DNA of 40,347 nucleotides, from the NCBI GenBank assembly GCA_022827045.1, contig JAJDTQ010000199.1, forward strand, positions 1 to 40,347. Reading direction: 5' to 3'. The position numbers and the translations under genes were made by a program. Source of the DNA: Candidatus Binatia bacterium (GTDB lineage Bacteria; Desulfobacterota_B; Binatia; UBA9968; JAJDTQ01). Below are positions 1-7,323 of this stretch, one piece after another (positions within the stretch are counted from its first letter, which is position 1; the number at the start of each line of letters is the position of its first letter). The notes beneath the pieces are model-generated. The model saw only the letters and a list, made by a program, of their open reading frames with translations, ran no database searches and was not told the origin of the DNA.

Positions 1-1
1 G

Positions 2-280
2 CTCGGATGGCAACAGGACCACGGGGTCGACTGGCACTACATCGCTCCGGGCAAGCCCATGCAGAATGGCCTGGTGGAGAGCTTCATCGGCCGGCTGCGC
101 GATGAGTGCCTGAACGAGCACGTGTTCACCAGCTACCGCCATGCGCGGGAGCTCATCGATGAGTGGAGGGCTGACTACAACACCAGGAGGCCGCACACGA
201 GCCTCGAAGGACTCACGCCCTTGGAGTTTGCAGCCCGGTCCCGAGTGGACCGCAACCCAAAACCACTAACTTATGGGTGA
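2..280 (+). CDS. IS3-family transposase OrfB, C-terminal part
   Basis: The frame is open from base 2 to the TGA at 278-280, so the gene begins before the window. The visible 92 residues are the end of an rve/DDE integrase core. The segment [19 protein letters not shown] contains the catalytic glutamate of the DDE triad, and [10 protein letters not shown] followed by TPLEFA is the usual C-terminal signature of IS3 OrfB proteins. The two catalytic aspartates would be upstream and are not seen. The C-terminus looks complete. I cannot assign an IS subgroup from this fragment. Confidence 0.88.
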   Translation, partial: LGWQQDHGVDWHYIAPGKPMQNGLVESFIGRLRDECLNEHVFTSYRHARELIDEWRADYNTRRPHTSLEGLTPLEFAARSRVDRNPKPLTYG

Positions 281-302
281 GGACAAAACGGGGAGCAGGT
301 CA
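281..302 (-). repeat. Putative right terminal inverted repeat of the IS
   Basis: These 22 bases lie between the transposase stop and the point where the interrupted PIN gene resumes. Read outside-in on the minus strand they begin TGACCTGCTCCCC. The matching left repeat is not in the window, so the inner limit is a guess. Confidence 0.55.
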
Positions 303-607
303 CAAGCGTCGTTGGGCTGGATCGGTCTCCCTTTTGTCTCTCGCTCGGCGACGAGACGACCGTAACAACGCGCCACGTCGTGGTCATAAGGAACAACGAC
401 GAAGTTACGCAACGTCGTTTCAAGCACTTTGCGTCGTCTCTCTCCCCAGTTCCGCTTTTCGGCTCCATAGTACAGCTCGCCTACAGTGACAAATGAAATT
501 GCTAGCAGTCGTCCTTCCGTGTGCGGTTCATACGCTTCAGCCAATCGTCCACCCCTCATCAGATACGATACGATGTTCGTATCGAGTAGGACTCTCGTAC
601 TGCTCAT
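303..607 (-). pseudogene. vapC: VapC-like PIN-domain toxin, 3' end removed by IS insertion
   Basis: PIN-domain ribonucleases of the VapC type cleave RNA with a cluster of acidic residues binding Mg2+. The start MSSTRVLLDTNIVSYL carries the first acidic residue (D9), VGELYYGA the second (E44) and RPIQPNDA the third (D100). In intact family members that motif continues with a helix, a strand and a final acidic residue. Here the reading frame runs into the IS end two residues after D100 and stops at a junk tail (about 113 codons in all). The fourth acidic site and the last strand are therefore lost. The start ATG (605-607) overlaps the stop of the upstream gene by 4 nt, so the two were translated as a pair. 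Base composition is visibly more A+T-rich than the neighbours. Loss of activity is inferred. Confidence 0.82.
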
Positions 608-1599
608 GACCGCTGTTGTTTGTTCACTCCGGGATGACGCAGTTCGTCAACGGCCTCTTCGAAGCCGTCGTCATCTTCACCCGGCCACGTCCCGAAAAGA
701 GCCCGTACACCCGTGGTCGGTTGGACGCGTTGGGACATCGCAAGTTCGTCAAAGGTTGGAGTTTCCCAAAAGCTCGATTCTATGGGCGTGCCCTGCGGCA
801 ACAGGTCCACTGCTTCATCGTCGAAACCTTCGAGTTGTTCGATATCATGAATCTTGATTCCAGTGATTTTACCGCTAACCGGATCTGCCTCCCCTTCTCC
901 AACGATACGGACATAGCGCAGAATGTTGCCCAAAACCTCATCCTTCTGTTCCTCGTCGAATAAACACAACACCGGTTCTCCCGCAGACGGATGTACCCGG
1001 CAACGGGTGCCATGCTCTTTGAAGTCGGCCATGAGCAACCGGCCTTCGACTGTAAGGATGTTTGTTTGTGGCGCTTTGATACGGTTTCGAAGGCGTTCGA
1101 AGCCCTCCGACGAGAATACAATACTCTTTGGTGATGCCGGTTTGTTCAGCGTAATTTCGATGGTCGAGACGTCTTTCCGGAAAAGCGTTCCCGCGTCCCG
1201 CCAAGCCATCATCACACCCGTATCGTATCCGGACGGTAGGGGCTCTTCCAGTTCATCCTCCTGCACGCGTCCCAGTCCGTCGATGGCTTTCTCTAGTACT
1301 TCCAGACCAAAATCCATATCGGGAAGCGATTGATTCGGTTGACTGAGCTGAAAGCCCAGTACAGCCGTTGGGCTTCCATGTGTCAGCAACACCAAGTCCA
1401 GTTCAACATCCTGTACCAGAGCCCGAGGCGGCCGCCCTGGACGATTCAGTCCTGTTCCACCTCGCAGAAGCCGTGCGGTTCGTAGGAACGCCTTGCTCAT
1501 GTTGGAGAGGAAATGCAGCAAATGCGACACGGGGATCTTTCCGGGCCCGATCGCCTTGCCGTCGAATCGGATCGTCAATAAGGGGCTGTCGTAGTTCAT
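604..1599 (-). CDS. Hypothetical protein coupled to the PIN gene
   Basis: I do not recognise a domain in this 331-residue protein. The ATG at 1597-1599 is preferred to the one at 1617 because a G-rich ribosome-binding stretch (minus-strand AAGGGGGG) ends four bases before it. The N-terminus has a beta-strand-like stretch (LLTIRFDGKAIGPGKIPV) and then a helix (HLLHFLSNMSKAFLRTARLL). The rest is mixed, with an acidic C-terminal region. There is no signal peptide or membrane segment. The gene ends in an ATGA overlap with the VapC-like gene, and no short VapB-type antitoxin is present. It may be an unusual partner of the PIN protein or simply an operon neighbour. Hand-counted G+C on 1021-1080 is 31/60, lower than the housekeeping genes, which suggests transfer. 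Confidence 0.7.
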   Translation of the reverse strand: MNYDSPLLTIRFDGKAIGPGKIPVSHLLHFLSNMSKAFLRTARLLRGGTGLNRPGRPPRALVQDVELDLVLLTHGSPTAVLGFQLSQPNQSLPDMDFGLEVLEKAIDGLGRVQEDELEEPLPSGYDTGVMMAWRDAGTLFRKDVSTIEITLNKPASPKSIVFSSEGFERLRNRIKAPQTNILTVEGRLLMADFKEHGTRCRVHPSAGEPVLCLFDEEQKDEVLGNILRYVRIVGEGEADPVSGKITGIKIHDIEQLEGFDDEAVDLLPQGTPIESSFWETPTFDELAMSQRVQPTTGVRALFGTWPGEDDDGFEEAVDELRHPGVNKQQRS

Positions 1600-1709
1600 C
1601 GTACCCCCCTTCAGCATGGTCAGCAGGTCAAAGTGGAGCGATTGGGTTGATCCGGCGTGCTAACCCCTGTCCGGGAATAGCTCTTATAGCCGACGGTTCA
1701 TGCGCGGGA

Positions 1710-1718
1710 ATTGTACCA
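1710..1718 (-). promoter_or_regulatory. Extended -10 promoter for the hypothetical/PIN pair
   Basis: On the minus strand the sequence reads TGGTACAAT, a TGn extension followed by a good -10 hexamer (TACAAT, 1710-1715). No convincing -35 box lies 17 bases upstream, as is usual for extended -10 promoters. It lies about 110 bases upstream of the chosen start at 1599. I see nothing else in the gap 1619-1890. Confidence 0.45.
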
Positions 1719-1890
1719 GATATATCCCGCCGGCACGACTTGGCCCCAGGAATCGACGGGTCTGAACCAGTGATGTGGTCAGTAGGCGTAAGGAGAGCTT
1801 GTTCGTCAATGTCGAGCCAAGCCGCCGATGCTCTAAAGAGGCATGCTCGCGGCCTTACCGGTGACAGAGGCCCGGGTCCGTCTTCGGTAG

Positions 1891-2097
1891 TTATTCGACG
1901 TCCGTCGTTTCGGGCTGCGATTCCCGGACCTTGCCCGCGGCTATCTCCCGCAACGCCACGACGATCTCGCGGTTGTCGGCGTCCACCAGGGGCTTGGCGC
2001 CCTTGAGGAGCTGCTTGGTGCGCTGGGAGCCGAGCATCACCAGCTTGAAGCGGTTGGTTACCTCGTTGAGGCAATCTTCGACGGTAATTCGTGCCAC
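1891..2097 (-). CDS. rpoZ: RNA polymerase omega subunit
   Basis: Omega is the small subunit that chaperones beta-prime during RNA polymerase assembly and, in many proteobacteria, helps form a ppGpp site. The 68-residue protein begins [20 protein letters not shown] and contains the family hallmark of a helix-rich N-terminus, then [12 protein letters not shown] and [16 protein letters not shown]. Length is normal for deltaproteobacterial omega. It starts 18 bases after the stop of bioB on the same strand, so the two probably share a transcript. In many proteobacteria rpoZ sits next to gmk or spoT; the biotin synthase neighbour is a local arrangement. Confidence 0.93.
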   Translation of the reverse strand: MARITVEDCLNEVTNRFKLVMLGSQRTKQLLKGAKPLVDADNREIVVALREIAAGKVRESQPETTDVE

Positions 2098-2115
2098 GGC
2101 GCTTTCTCCTACAAT

Positions 2116-3156
2116 TTAAACGTCGGCCGCGTCTTGCGCGATGTCCTGCCGTTCCGGCAGTGCCTCCGGCTCCGACATCTCGATCTCGAAGCCCAGGTCC
2201 TCGATCATCCGGTGGGCGTCGGAGGCGTCCTGGCCTGAAGTCGTCAGGTAACCGTTGACGAAGATCGAGTTGGCCGGGTACAGGCTCAGCGGCTGCAGCG
2301 AGCGCAGGTTGACCTCCCGGCCGCCGGCCACGCGGATTTCCTTGCTCGGATTGACGAAGCGGAACAGGCACAGGACCTTGAGGCAGTACTGCGGCGTCAG
2401 GTTCGAGCGACCCTCCATGGGCGTTCCCGGGATGGCGTGGAGGAAGTTCACCGGGATGGAGTCCACGTCCAACTCCCGGAGCGACACCGCCAGGTCCATG
2501 ACGTCGTCGTCCTGCTCGCCCAGGCCGATGATGCCGCCGCAACAGGTCGACAGGCCCGCGGCCTTCACGCTCTCCAGGGTCGCCACCCGGTCGTCGTAGC
2601 TGTGGGTGGAAACCACCTCGGGGTGGTAGCGGCTGCTGGTGTTGAGGTTGTGGTTGATGCGCTCGACGCCGGCGTCCTTGAGGATCCGCGCCTTGTCTTC
2701 CGTGAGCAGCCCCATGCATGCGCAGATGTTGATGGGGACCTTGCTCTTGATCTCGGCCACGGCCTCGGCCATCTTCTCGGTTTCCTTGAGCGTGGGGCCG
2801 CGGCCGCTGTTGACCAGGCAGAAGCGCATGGCGCCCGCCTCCTTGGCCTTGACGGCGGCGTGCACCAACTCCTCCTTGGCGAGGAACGGATACTTGTCGA
2901 TCTCGGCCTCGGAAACCGACGACTGCGAGCAGTAGCCGCAGTCCTCGGGGCAGAGCCCGCTCTTGGCGTTCATCAGGACGTGGATCTGCACCTTCTTGCC
3001 GAAGTAGTGGTGGCGGACACGGAACGCGGCCTCGAGCAGTTCCGGCAGCCTCTCGTCGGCGCCGTGAATAACGGACTTCAATTCCGCGCGCGACAGGAGG
3101 TCTCCGGAGAGCGCCTTTTCCGCGAGATCAGCGTACCTCGGCTCCACGTTGTTCAT
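2116..3156 (-). CDS. bioB: Biotin synthase
   Basis: BioB is a radical S-adenosylmethionine enzyme that inserts sulfur into dethiobiotin to give biotin. The radical-SAM cysteine motif CPEDCGYC is present near residue 55, followed by SQSS. Further BioB landmarks are NLNTS, CCGGIIGLGE (part of the [2Fe-2S] ligand set), the NFLHAIPGTP segment and AGGREVNLR near the C-terminus. Length (about 346 residues) is normal. The ATG at 3154-3156 is chosen over the one at 3172 because it gives the usual family N-terminus and lies closer to a weak GGGAA site. It is upstream of rpoZ. Biotin is the cofactor of the acyl-CoA carboxylase encoded 5 kb away. No other bio genes are in the window. Confidence 0.95.
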   Translation of the reverse strand: MNNVEPRYADLAEKALSGDLLSRAELKSVIHGADERLPELLEAAFRVRHHYFGKKVQIHVLMNAKSGLCPEDCGYCSQSSVSEAEIDKYPFLAKEELVHAAVKAKEAGAMRFCLVNSGRGPTLKETEKMAEAVAEIKSKVPINICACMGLLTEDKARILKDAGVERINHNLNTSSRYHPEVVSTHSYDDRVATLESVKAAGLSTCCGGIIGLGEQDDDVMDLAVSLRELDVDSIPVNFLHAIPGTPMEGRSNLTPQYCLKVLCLFRFVNPSKEIRVAGGREVNLRSLQPLSLYPANSIFVNGYLTTSGQDASDAHRMIEDLGFEIEMSEPEALPERQDIAQDAADV

Positions 3157-3219
3157 GGGGTTCCCGTGTAACATGGGGGGTGCGGACTTGCAACCAAACG
3201 TCCGGCCGCGGGGGCGCCG

Positions 3220-3708
3220 CTATGCGATGAAAAGGTTGAAGATCTGGCCCCGCTGGTTGGACACCGTCTTGGGTATCAGCAGCCGTGTCTCGGGCGCGAG
3301 AGCGCTTTGGGCGACTTCCCAGTTGGTCTGCGGCAACGGGTCCAAGGCGCGGATCTCGTCGAGCGAAAGGTACACCGCCCGGTCCACTTCGCGAAGGTCC
3401 GGCTTGGGCTCGGCGGTGATTCCCCGCAGCAGCAGCACGACGTATAGGCTGTTGCCGGAGTCCTCGTCGTAGCGGCTGCGAACGCCGAGCACCCCCTCCA
3501 CCTCGGCCTCCACTCCGGCCTCCTCCGCCACCTCCCGGACCACCGCCTCCTCGATGGTTTCGTCGGGCTCGATGAAGCCGCCGGGCACCTGCCAGTTGCC
3601 GCGCCCGCGGCGCGACGCGCGCCGCACGAACAGCAGGCGCCCGTCCCGCACCACCGCTCCGCCCACGCCGATGTTGTAGCCCGTGTTGTAGCGTTCCGGT
3701 ATCGCCAT
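3220..3708 (-). CDS. NUDIX hydrolase
   Basis: NUDIX enzymes hydrolyse nucleoside diphosphates linked to other groups. The 162-residue protein shows a complete Nudix box at about residues 43-65: GGFIEPDETIEEAVVREV followed by AEEAGV, with the REVxEExG metal-binding core intact. The preceding GNWQVPGG is typical of ADP-ribose or NADH pyrophosphatase-like members, but substrate cannot be read from sequence. It ends 63 bases upstream of the bioB start on the same strand and may be its operon partner. Confidence 0.9.
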   Translation of the reverse strand: MAIPERYNTGYNIGVGGAVVRDGRLLFVRRASRRGRGNWQVPGGFIEPDETIEEAVVREVAEEAGVEAEVEGVLGVRSRYDEDSGNSLYVVLLLRGITAEPKPDLREVDRAVYLSLDEIRALDPLPQTNWEVAQSALAPETRLLIPKTVSNQRGQIFNLFIA

Positions 3709-3744
3709 ATCGTCGTTTCCACCCGCCGGAACCCCTCACCCCAA

Positions 3745-3765
3745 CCCTCTCCCGGGGGGAGAGGG
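3745..3765. repeat. REP-like inverted repeat
   Basis: CCCTCTCCC (3745-3753) and GGGAGAGGG (3757-3765) form a perfect 9-bp stem around GGG. They are preceded by CCCCTCACCCCAA, a combination often seen as a dispersed extragenic repeat in G+C-rich proteobacterial genomes. It sits between divergently oriented genes (NUDIX and the racemase-fold gene). The remainder of 3709-3937 holds no recognisable gene or clear promoter. Confidence 0.6.
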
Positions 3766-3937
3766 AGTCGGAGACCGGGAGTCGTTAGAACCTGCAATGA
3801 TGCGCCGTGACGGAAGCGCCAACGCAAGAAACCGTAGGAAAACGCAATCCTCGGGTGTTATACCTTGGGCCATGAACACGAGTCCAGCAAACCCGGGTTG
3901 GAACGCCCGCACCGGAGCAGGAGCCGGAGAAAGATGA

Positions 3938-4684
3938 ATGGCTGACGCCCTTGGCTGGCGGCGGAAGTTCGCGGTCATCGCCCCCTCCACGAATACCTCG
4001 GTGCAGCCCGAGTTCGACGACATGCGGCCGCGCGGGGTGACCAACCACTTCGGCCGGATATGGATACCCGACGATCCCGTCCACGACGACGCGGACTTCG
4101 AGCAATTGATGCGGAACATCCGCACGGGCGTGGACGACGCCATCGACCGGGTCATGACCTGTAAACCCGACTACCTGGTCATGGGCATGTCCTCGGAGAC
4201 CTTCTGGGACGGCGCCGAGGGAAGCCGGCGGTTGCTGGAGGCGGTGGAACGGCGGGCGGGAGTGCGGGTCGCCATGGGGTCCTACGCATGCGAGGCGGCG
4301 TTCGAAGCCTACGGCGGCATCCGGCGCCTCGGGGTGATAACGCCCTACATGCCCGTGGGGGACGCCCAGGTGGTGCGCTTTTTCACCGACTGCGGCTATG
4401 AAGTGTTGCGCCTCAAGGGACTCAAGTGCGAGAGTCCGGTGCTGATCGCCCACGTGCAGGCGGACACGCTGGAGGCGGCCATCCGGGAGGTGGACGGCGA
4501 CGACGTGGACGCCGTGGTGCAGGTGGGCACCAACCTGGCCATGGCGCGGCTGGCAGGCGAAGCGGAGCAGCGCCTCGGCAAGCCGGTCATCGCCATCAAT
4601 ACGGCCATCTACTGGTACGCACTGCGGCAGAACGGGCTGTCGGACAAGGTCGACGGCTTCGGCAGCTTGTTGTCGCGATTCTGA
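3938..4684 (+). CDS. Maleate isomerase/arylmalonate decarboxylase-like protein (Asp/Glu racemase fold)
   Basis: The 248-residue protein has the two-lobed Asp/Glu racemase fold of the maleate cis-trans isomerase and arylmalonate decarboxylase group. Evidence is the N-terminal strand FAVIAPSTNTSVQPEFD, a central GVITPYMP, and DAVVQVGTNLAMARL plus GKPVIAINTAIYW near the end. Classical members use a cysteine after each of two strands. At the equivalent points this protein has MSSET (about 84-88) and GTNL (197-200). The cysteines it does have (75, 118, 152, 164) are elsewhere. It may therefore be a cysteine-independent or non-isomerase member. It is followed 7 bases later by pgeF on the same strand. 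I see no strong ribosome-binding site beyond GGAGAAAG just before the ATG. Substrate unknown. Confidence 0.75.
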   Translation: MADALGWRRKFAVIAPSTNTSVQPEFDDMRPRGVTNHFGRIWIPDDPVHDDADFEQLMRNIRTGVDDAIDRVMTCKPDYLVMGMSSETFWDGAEGSRRLLEAVERRAGVRVAMGSYACEAAFEAYGGIRRLGVITPYMPVGDAQVVRFFTDCGYEVLRLKGLKCESPVLIAHVQADTLEAAIREVDGDDVDAVVQVGTNLAMARLAGEAEQRLGKPVIAINTAIYWYALRQNGLSDKVDGFGSLLSRF

Positions 4685-4691
4685 GAAGCCT

Positions 4692-5483
4692 ATGGGAATG
4701 ACCGTCTACCGGGTTCCCGGCTGGGAAGCCGAATCGGGATTGCGACACGGCTTTCTGGGCCGCAGCGGCGGCAACAGCCGGGGCGCGTTCGAAAGCCTCA
4801 ACGTCTCGTTCGCGGTGGGCGACGATCCCCAGGCGGTCAAGGACAATTACTGCGACATGAAGCGCGCCGTGGGCATGACGGGCACGCGGATGGTGACCAT
4901 GCGGCAACGGCACGGCGACAACGTCATCGACGTTGGCGAGCCGTGCAAGAACGCGGGCGAGGGCGACGCCATGGTGACGGACGCTCCCGGGGTATTCCTG
5001 GGAGTGCTCACCGCGGACTGTGTGCCCATCATCTGCTGGGCCCATACCCCCGGGCGAAGGCTGGCCGCGGTGGTCCACGCGGGTTGGCGCGGCACCCTGG
5101 CCGCCGTGGCCGCCAAGACGGTGCGGCACATCGAAAGCCGCTACGGGACAGCGCCGGAGGACCTGCAGTGCGCCCTGGGACCGGCCATCGGAGGCTGCTG
5201 CTACGAGATCGGCCCCGACGTCGCGGAGCCGCTCGTCGAGGCGTGGGGCGGCGACGCGGAAGCCTCCCTCGAACGCAGGGACGGCAAGACCTACCTCGAC
5301 CTGCGACGGTTGAACGCCGCGCTGCTGGCCGCGTCCGGTGTGCCCGAGGACCGGATCGCGTCTGTGGGCCCCTGCACCGCATGCAAACCGGGCGACCTCT
5401 TCTCCTACCGGCGCGAATCCAAAAACGGCGGCGGCGCCACCGGCCGTCAGGTGAGCTTCATCGGGTGGCCGGAAACCCCATAA
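4692..5483 (+). CDS. pgeF: Laccase-domain protein PgeF/YfiH
   Basis: This family (formerly polyphenol oxidase or multicopper-like YfiH) binds one metal ion and has been assigned purine nucleoside phosphorylase/deaminase activity and a role in correcting peptidoglycan precursors. The metal ligands are visible: histidine in MRQRHGDNV, cysteine in TADCVPI and histidine in VHAGWRGT. The C-terminal CTACKPGDLFSYRRE is also diagnostic. Length (263 residues) is normal. It follows the racemase-fold gene by 7 bases and probably shares its transcript. Downstream a minus-strand terminator faces it. ATG 4698 (third codon) is an equally possible start. Confidence 0.9.
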   Translation: MGMTVYRVPGWEAESGLRHGFLGRSGGNSRGAFESLNVSFAVGDDPQAVKDNYCDMKRAVGMTGTRMVTMRQRHGDNVIDVGEPCKNAGEGDAMVTDAPGVFLGVLTADCVPIICWAHTPGRRLAAVVHAGWRGTLAAVAAKTVRHIESRYGTAPEDLQCALGPAIGGCCYEIGPDVAEPLVEAWGGDAEASLERRDGKTYLDLRRLNAALLAASGVPEDRIASVGPCTACKPGDLFSYRRESKNGGGATGRQVSFIGWPETP

Positions 5484-5500
5484 CCAGTGTGGCGCCTCGC

Positions 5501-5542
5501 AAAACGACAAAGCCCCGGCTGACGCGTTGGCCAGCCAGGGCT
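5501..5542 (-). terminator. Rho-independent terminator of the small transcript
   Basis: In the minus-strand RNA, AGCCCUGGCUG pairs with CAGCCGGGGCU (11 bp including one U-G pair, plus-strand arms 5532-5542 and 5511-5521). UUUGUCGUUUU follows. There is no T-run on the plus-strand side, so it serves the minus strand rather than pgeF. Confidence 0.72.
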
Positions 5543-5595
5543 CGGTGTACTGTCGGAATTGACCAAGACCCTCAATTCCGAAAAGGCTCGAGAGC

Positions 5596-5634
5596 CTAGG
5601 TCTCAGTCACCTCGCAGCTACATATGTCACTCAT
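5596..5634 (-). CDS. 12-residue mini-ORF MSDICSCEVTET
   Basis: ATG at 5632-5634 lies 10 bases after AGGAGG on the minus strand, within one of the best Shine-Dalgarno matches in the window. The ORF has 12 codons and stops at TAG (5596-5598). The peptide has a Cys-Ser-Cys pair. Immediately after the stop a short GGCTC/GAGCC inverted repeat is followed by TTTT. No function is known to me. The ORF could be a leader, a tiny protein or chance. The strength of the site and the dedicated promoter argue against pure chance. Confidence 0.4.
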   Translation of the reverse strand: MSDICSCEVTET

Positions 5635-5666
5635 ATTTTGACCACCTCCTTTCCCTGCTTGGCTGT

Positions 5667-5695
5667 ATCCTAAGGGAGCGGAGCAGGTTTGTCAA
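5667..5695 (-). promoter_or_regulatory. Sigma-70-type promoter of the small transcript
   Basis: On the minus strand: TTGACA (5690-5695), a 17-base spacer, then TAGGAT (5667-5672). The -35 box is a perfect consensus and the spacing is optimal. It starts just before the stop codon of the HEAT-repeat gene (5699). Confidence 0.75.
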
Positions 5696-5698
5696 ACT

Positions 5699-6322
5699 TT
5701 ATGATCGCGAACGGCCGCCCGCGTCCGAGAACCGCTTCACGGCGAACGCCGCGGCGTTTCGTACCCGGACATCCGGGTCGCCCGCGGCGGCTTTTCCCAC
5801 GGCTTTCAGCCCCTCCGGCCCGATCCCGGACTCCTTCGCAAGCGTGGTGACCACCGCCACCCGGACCAACGGCTCCGGGTCTGCGATGGCCTGGAGCACG
5901 GCGGCCGGCAAACCAGCCCCGGCCGCGCCGACATCCCGCAGGCAGTAGACCGCCATGCGCCGCTGGGTGGACGTGCCTTGCCGCAGGAGGTCCTCCAGGC
6001 GCGCCTCCACTTCAGGATAGCGCTTTCCCAAGTCGGTAAGCAGCAGTTGCGTGGCCCACCGGAGGTCCTGGTCGCCGCTTCCGAGTCCCCACTCGAGCAC
6101 TTCAAGGCAGGCCACGGACGGACGCGTAATCTGGCCAAGGGCATAGGCCACAGGCCACCCGGGCGCTTCGCGCAGCCGTTGCGCCAGGACCTCGGCCACC
6201 TCCGGCTCCTCCGCCGCCAGCGCCACCAACTCCTCTACCGCCCGGCGCACCACCGCCTTGTCGGTCTGGGCCAACGCATCGAGCAAGTCCGCCATGCGTT
6301 GGTTCGGGAGCTCGCGTTGCAT
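5699..6322 (-). CDS. HEAT-repeat/DNA-alkylation-repair-like helical protein
   Basis: The 207-residue protein is built of repeated helix pairs. Examples are VVRRAVEELVALAAEEPEVA, VACLEVLEWGLGSGDQDLRW, TQRRMAVYCLRDVGAAGAG, PEPLVRVAVVTTLAKESG and PDVRVRNAAAFAVKRF, each about 30-40 residues apart. The DPxxRVRxAAAxAL pattern is the HEAT signature. Such scaffolds bind proteins or nucleic acids; no enzyme motif is seen. No signal peptide. It follows the GDPD gene by 19 bases on the same strand and is likely co-transcribed with it. Confidence 0.75.
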   Translation of the reverse strand: MQRELPNQRMADLLDALAQTDKAVVRRAVEELVALAAEEPEVAEVLAQRLREAPGWPVAYALGQITRPSVACLEVLEWGLGSGDQDLRWATQLLLTDLGKRYPEVEARLEDLLRQGTSTQRRMAVYCLRDVGAAGAGLPAAVLQAIADPEPLVRVAVVTTLAKESGIGPEGLKAVGKAAAGDPDVRVRNAAAFAVKRFSDAGGRSRS

Positions 6323-6341
6323 CAGTAGAGTGAGGTGAGGC

Positions 6342-7169
6342 TCAACGCGGTTGTGACGGATGGAGCAGGTCCCGCAACCGCGCCGGGTAGTCCGTGATGA
6401 TGCCGTCGACCCCGAGGGCCAGGAGTTCCCTCATCTCGTCCACCTCGTTGACGGTCCAGACATGGACCTCGACGCCCCGGCGGTGGGCGGCGTCCACCGA
6501 CGCCGGGGTGATCAGGTCCATCCCCTGATAGCGCCGCGGGATCTGGAGCGCCTGGCCAGCGATGTCCGGCGGCGGCTCCCCTCCCGTCCAGAGCGGGGTC
6601 AGGAAGGCGCGGATCTCGCCCGTGGAGAATCCCGTGGCGACGGGCAGGCCGCGACGGCGAATGACCGCGCGCGCGGCGTCCATCATGGCGTCGTCCTCGG
6701 CTGCCACCAGCACCTCCTCCGCCTTGCCGAACTCCTCCACGAGATCGAACAGCGTCTCGATGGCCGGTGCCGCCAACTCCTTGATCTCCAGCGTGGCCCT
6801 GGTCCCGGGGAACTCCGAGAAGAACTCCCGCAGGGTGGGCACGCCGATGCCCCGGCCACGAAACGGATGGGTGGCGCCGCCGTCGGGGGTGAAGCGGAAA
6901 CCGGCGTCAAGCCGGCCCAACTCCGCCAGATCCATCTCCCGCACCGCGCCGGCGCCGTCGGTCGTGCGCTGGACGGTCTCGTCGTGAATGATAACGATCT
7001 CCCCGTCGCGGCTGGCGTGAACGTCCAGCTCGATGAAGGTCGCGCCATCCTCCAGGCCGCGGCGAAACGAGACCAGGGTGTTTTCGGGCGCGGTCCCGGC
7101 GGCGCCGCGATGCCCCGCGATTCTCGGCGGCGGGTCCGAGAAGAACGGATATGAGGGTGCTCCGGTCAT
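6342..7169 (-). CDS. ugpQ: Glycerophosphodiester phosphodiesterase
   Basis: GDPD enzymes hydrolyse glycerophosphodiesters to sn-glycerol-3-phosphate and an alcohol. The signature is intact: AGHRGAAGTAPENT (catalytic His and the metal-binding Glu), FIELDVHASRDGEIVIIHD (Glu-Asp metal ligands and the second His), and the late strand VHVWTVNE followed by GVDGIITDYP. There is no signal peptide, so a cytoplasmic UgpQ-type role is likely. Length (275 residues) is slightly longer than E. coli UgpQ. The gene points away from the carboxylase operon, so the gap 7170-7411 is a divergent promoter region. Confidence 0.92.
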   Translation of the reverse strand: MTGAPSYPFFSDPPPRIAGHRGAAGTAPENTLVSFRRGLEDGATFIELDVHASRDGEIVIIHDETVQRTTDGAGAVREMDLAELGRLDAGFRFTPDGGATHPFRGRGIGVPTLREFFSEFPGTRATLEIKELAAPAIETLFDLVEEFGKAEEVLVAAEDDAMMDAARAVIRRRGLPVATGFSTGEIRAFLTPLWTGGEPPPDIAGQALQIPRRYQGMDLITPASVDAAHRRGVEVHVWTVNEVDEMRELLALGVDGIITDYPARLRDLLHPSQPR

Positions 7170-7210
7170 GGCTTGCGAGGCTGGCGTCCCGTCGGAGTCC
7201 GGGGCAATCC

Positions 7211-7239
7211 TTGAATTTTCACTTTGAGGAAACTACAAT
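7211..7239 (+). promoter_or_regulatory. Sigma-70-type promoter of the carboxylase operon
   Basis: TTGAAT (7211-7216), a 17-base spacer and TACAAT (7234-7239) match the housekeeping consensus at ten of twelve positions. A start near 7246 would give a leader of about 165 bases to the ATG at 7412. The leader contains the large palindrome at 7324-7348. Confidence 0.65.
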
Positions 7240-7323
7240 TCCGGGGGTTCCCTGGTATTCCCAGGATCCACCGACATTGATAACCGCGGCAACGTTCCGG
7301 GGTCAAGAGACCGGACCGTGTAT

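Larger units (their letters stand above)
1..302 (+). mobile_element. IS3-family insertion sequence, right end only
   Basis: The window opens inside an insertion sequence. It comprises the 3' end of an OrfB-type transposase and, after its stop, a terminal sequence that reads TGACCTGCTCCCCG on the minus strand from position 302 inward. An end beginning TG on that strand is typical of IS3-family elements. The outer boundary is placed at 302 because the adjoining VapC-like reading frame loses its family pattern exactly there. The left end, the other inverted repeat and any target duplication lie outside the window. Confidence 0.8.
5501..5660 (-). ncRNA. Candidate small RNA/mini-mRNA transcription unit
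   Basis: A compact minus-strand unit fits between pgeF and the HEAT-repeat gene. It has a consensus-like promoter (5667-5695), a predicted start near 5660 and a strong ribosome-binding site (AAAGGAGGTGG, 5642-5652). It then has a 12-codon ORF (5596-5634), a 9-bp hairpin with arms 5554-5562 and 5572-5580, and an 11-bp terminator hairpin at 5511-5542 followed by a T-rich tail. The transcript would be about 160 nt. I do not recognise it as a known RNA family. It could be a regulatory RNA, a dual-function RNA with a short peptide, or a leader-like unit. Ends are inferred from the promoter and terminator. Confidence 0.55.

Noticed and set aside
1628..2719. 363-codon minus-strand frame overlapping bioB and rpoZ
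   Set aside because: It lies in a different frame across two clear genes and is Gly/Arg/Pro-rich without a domain.
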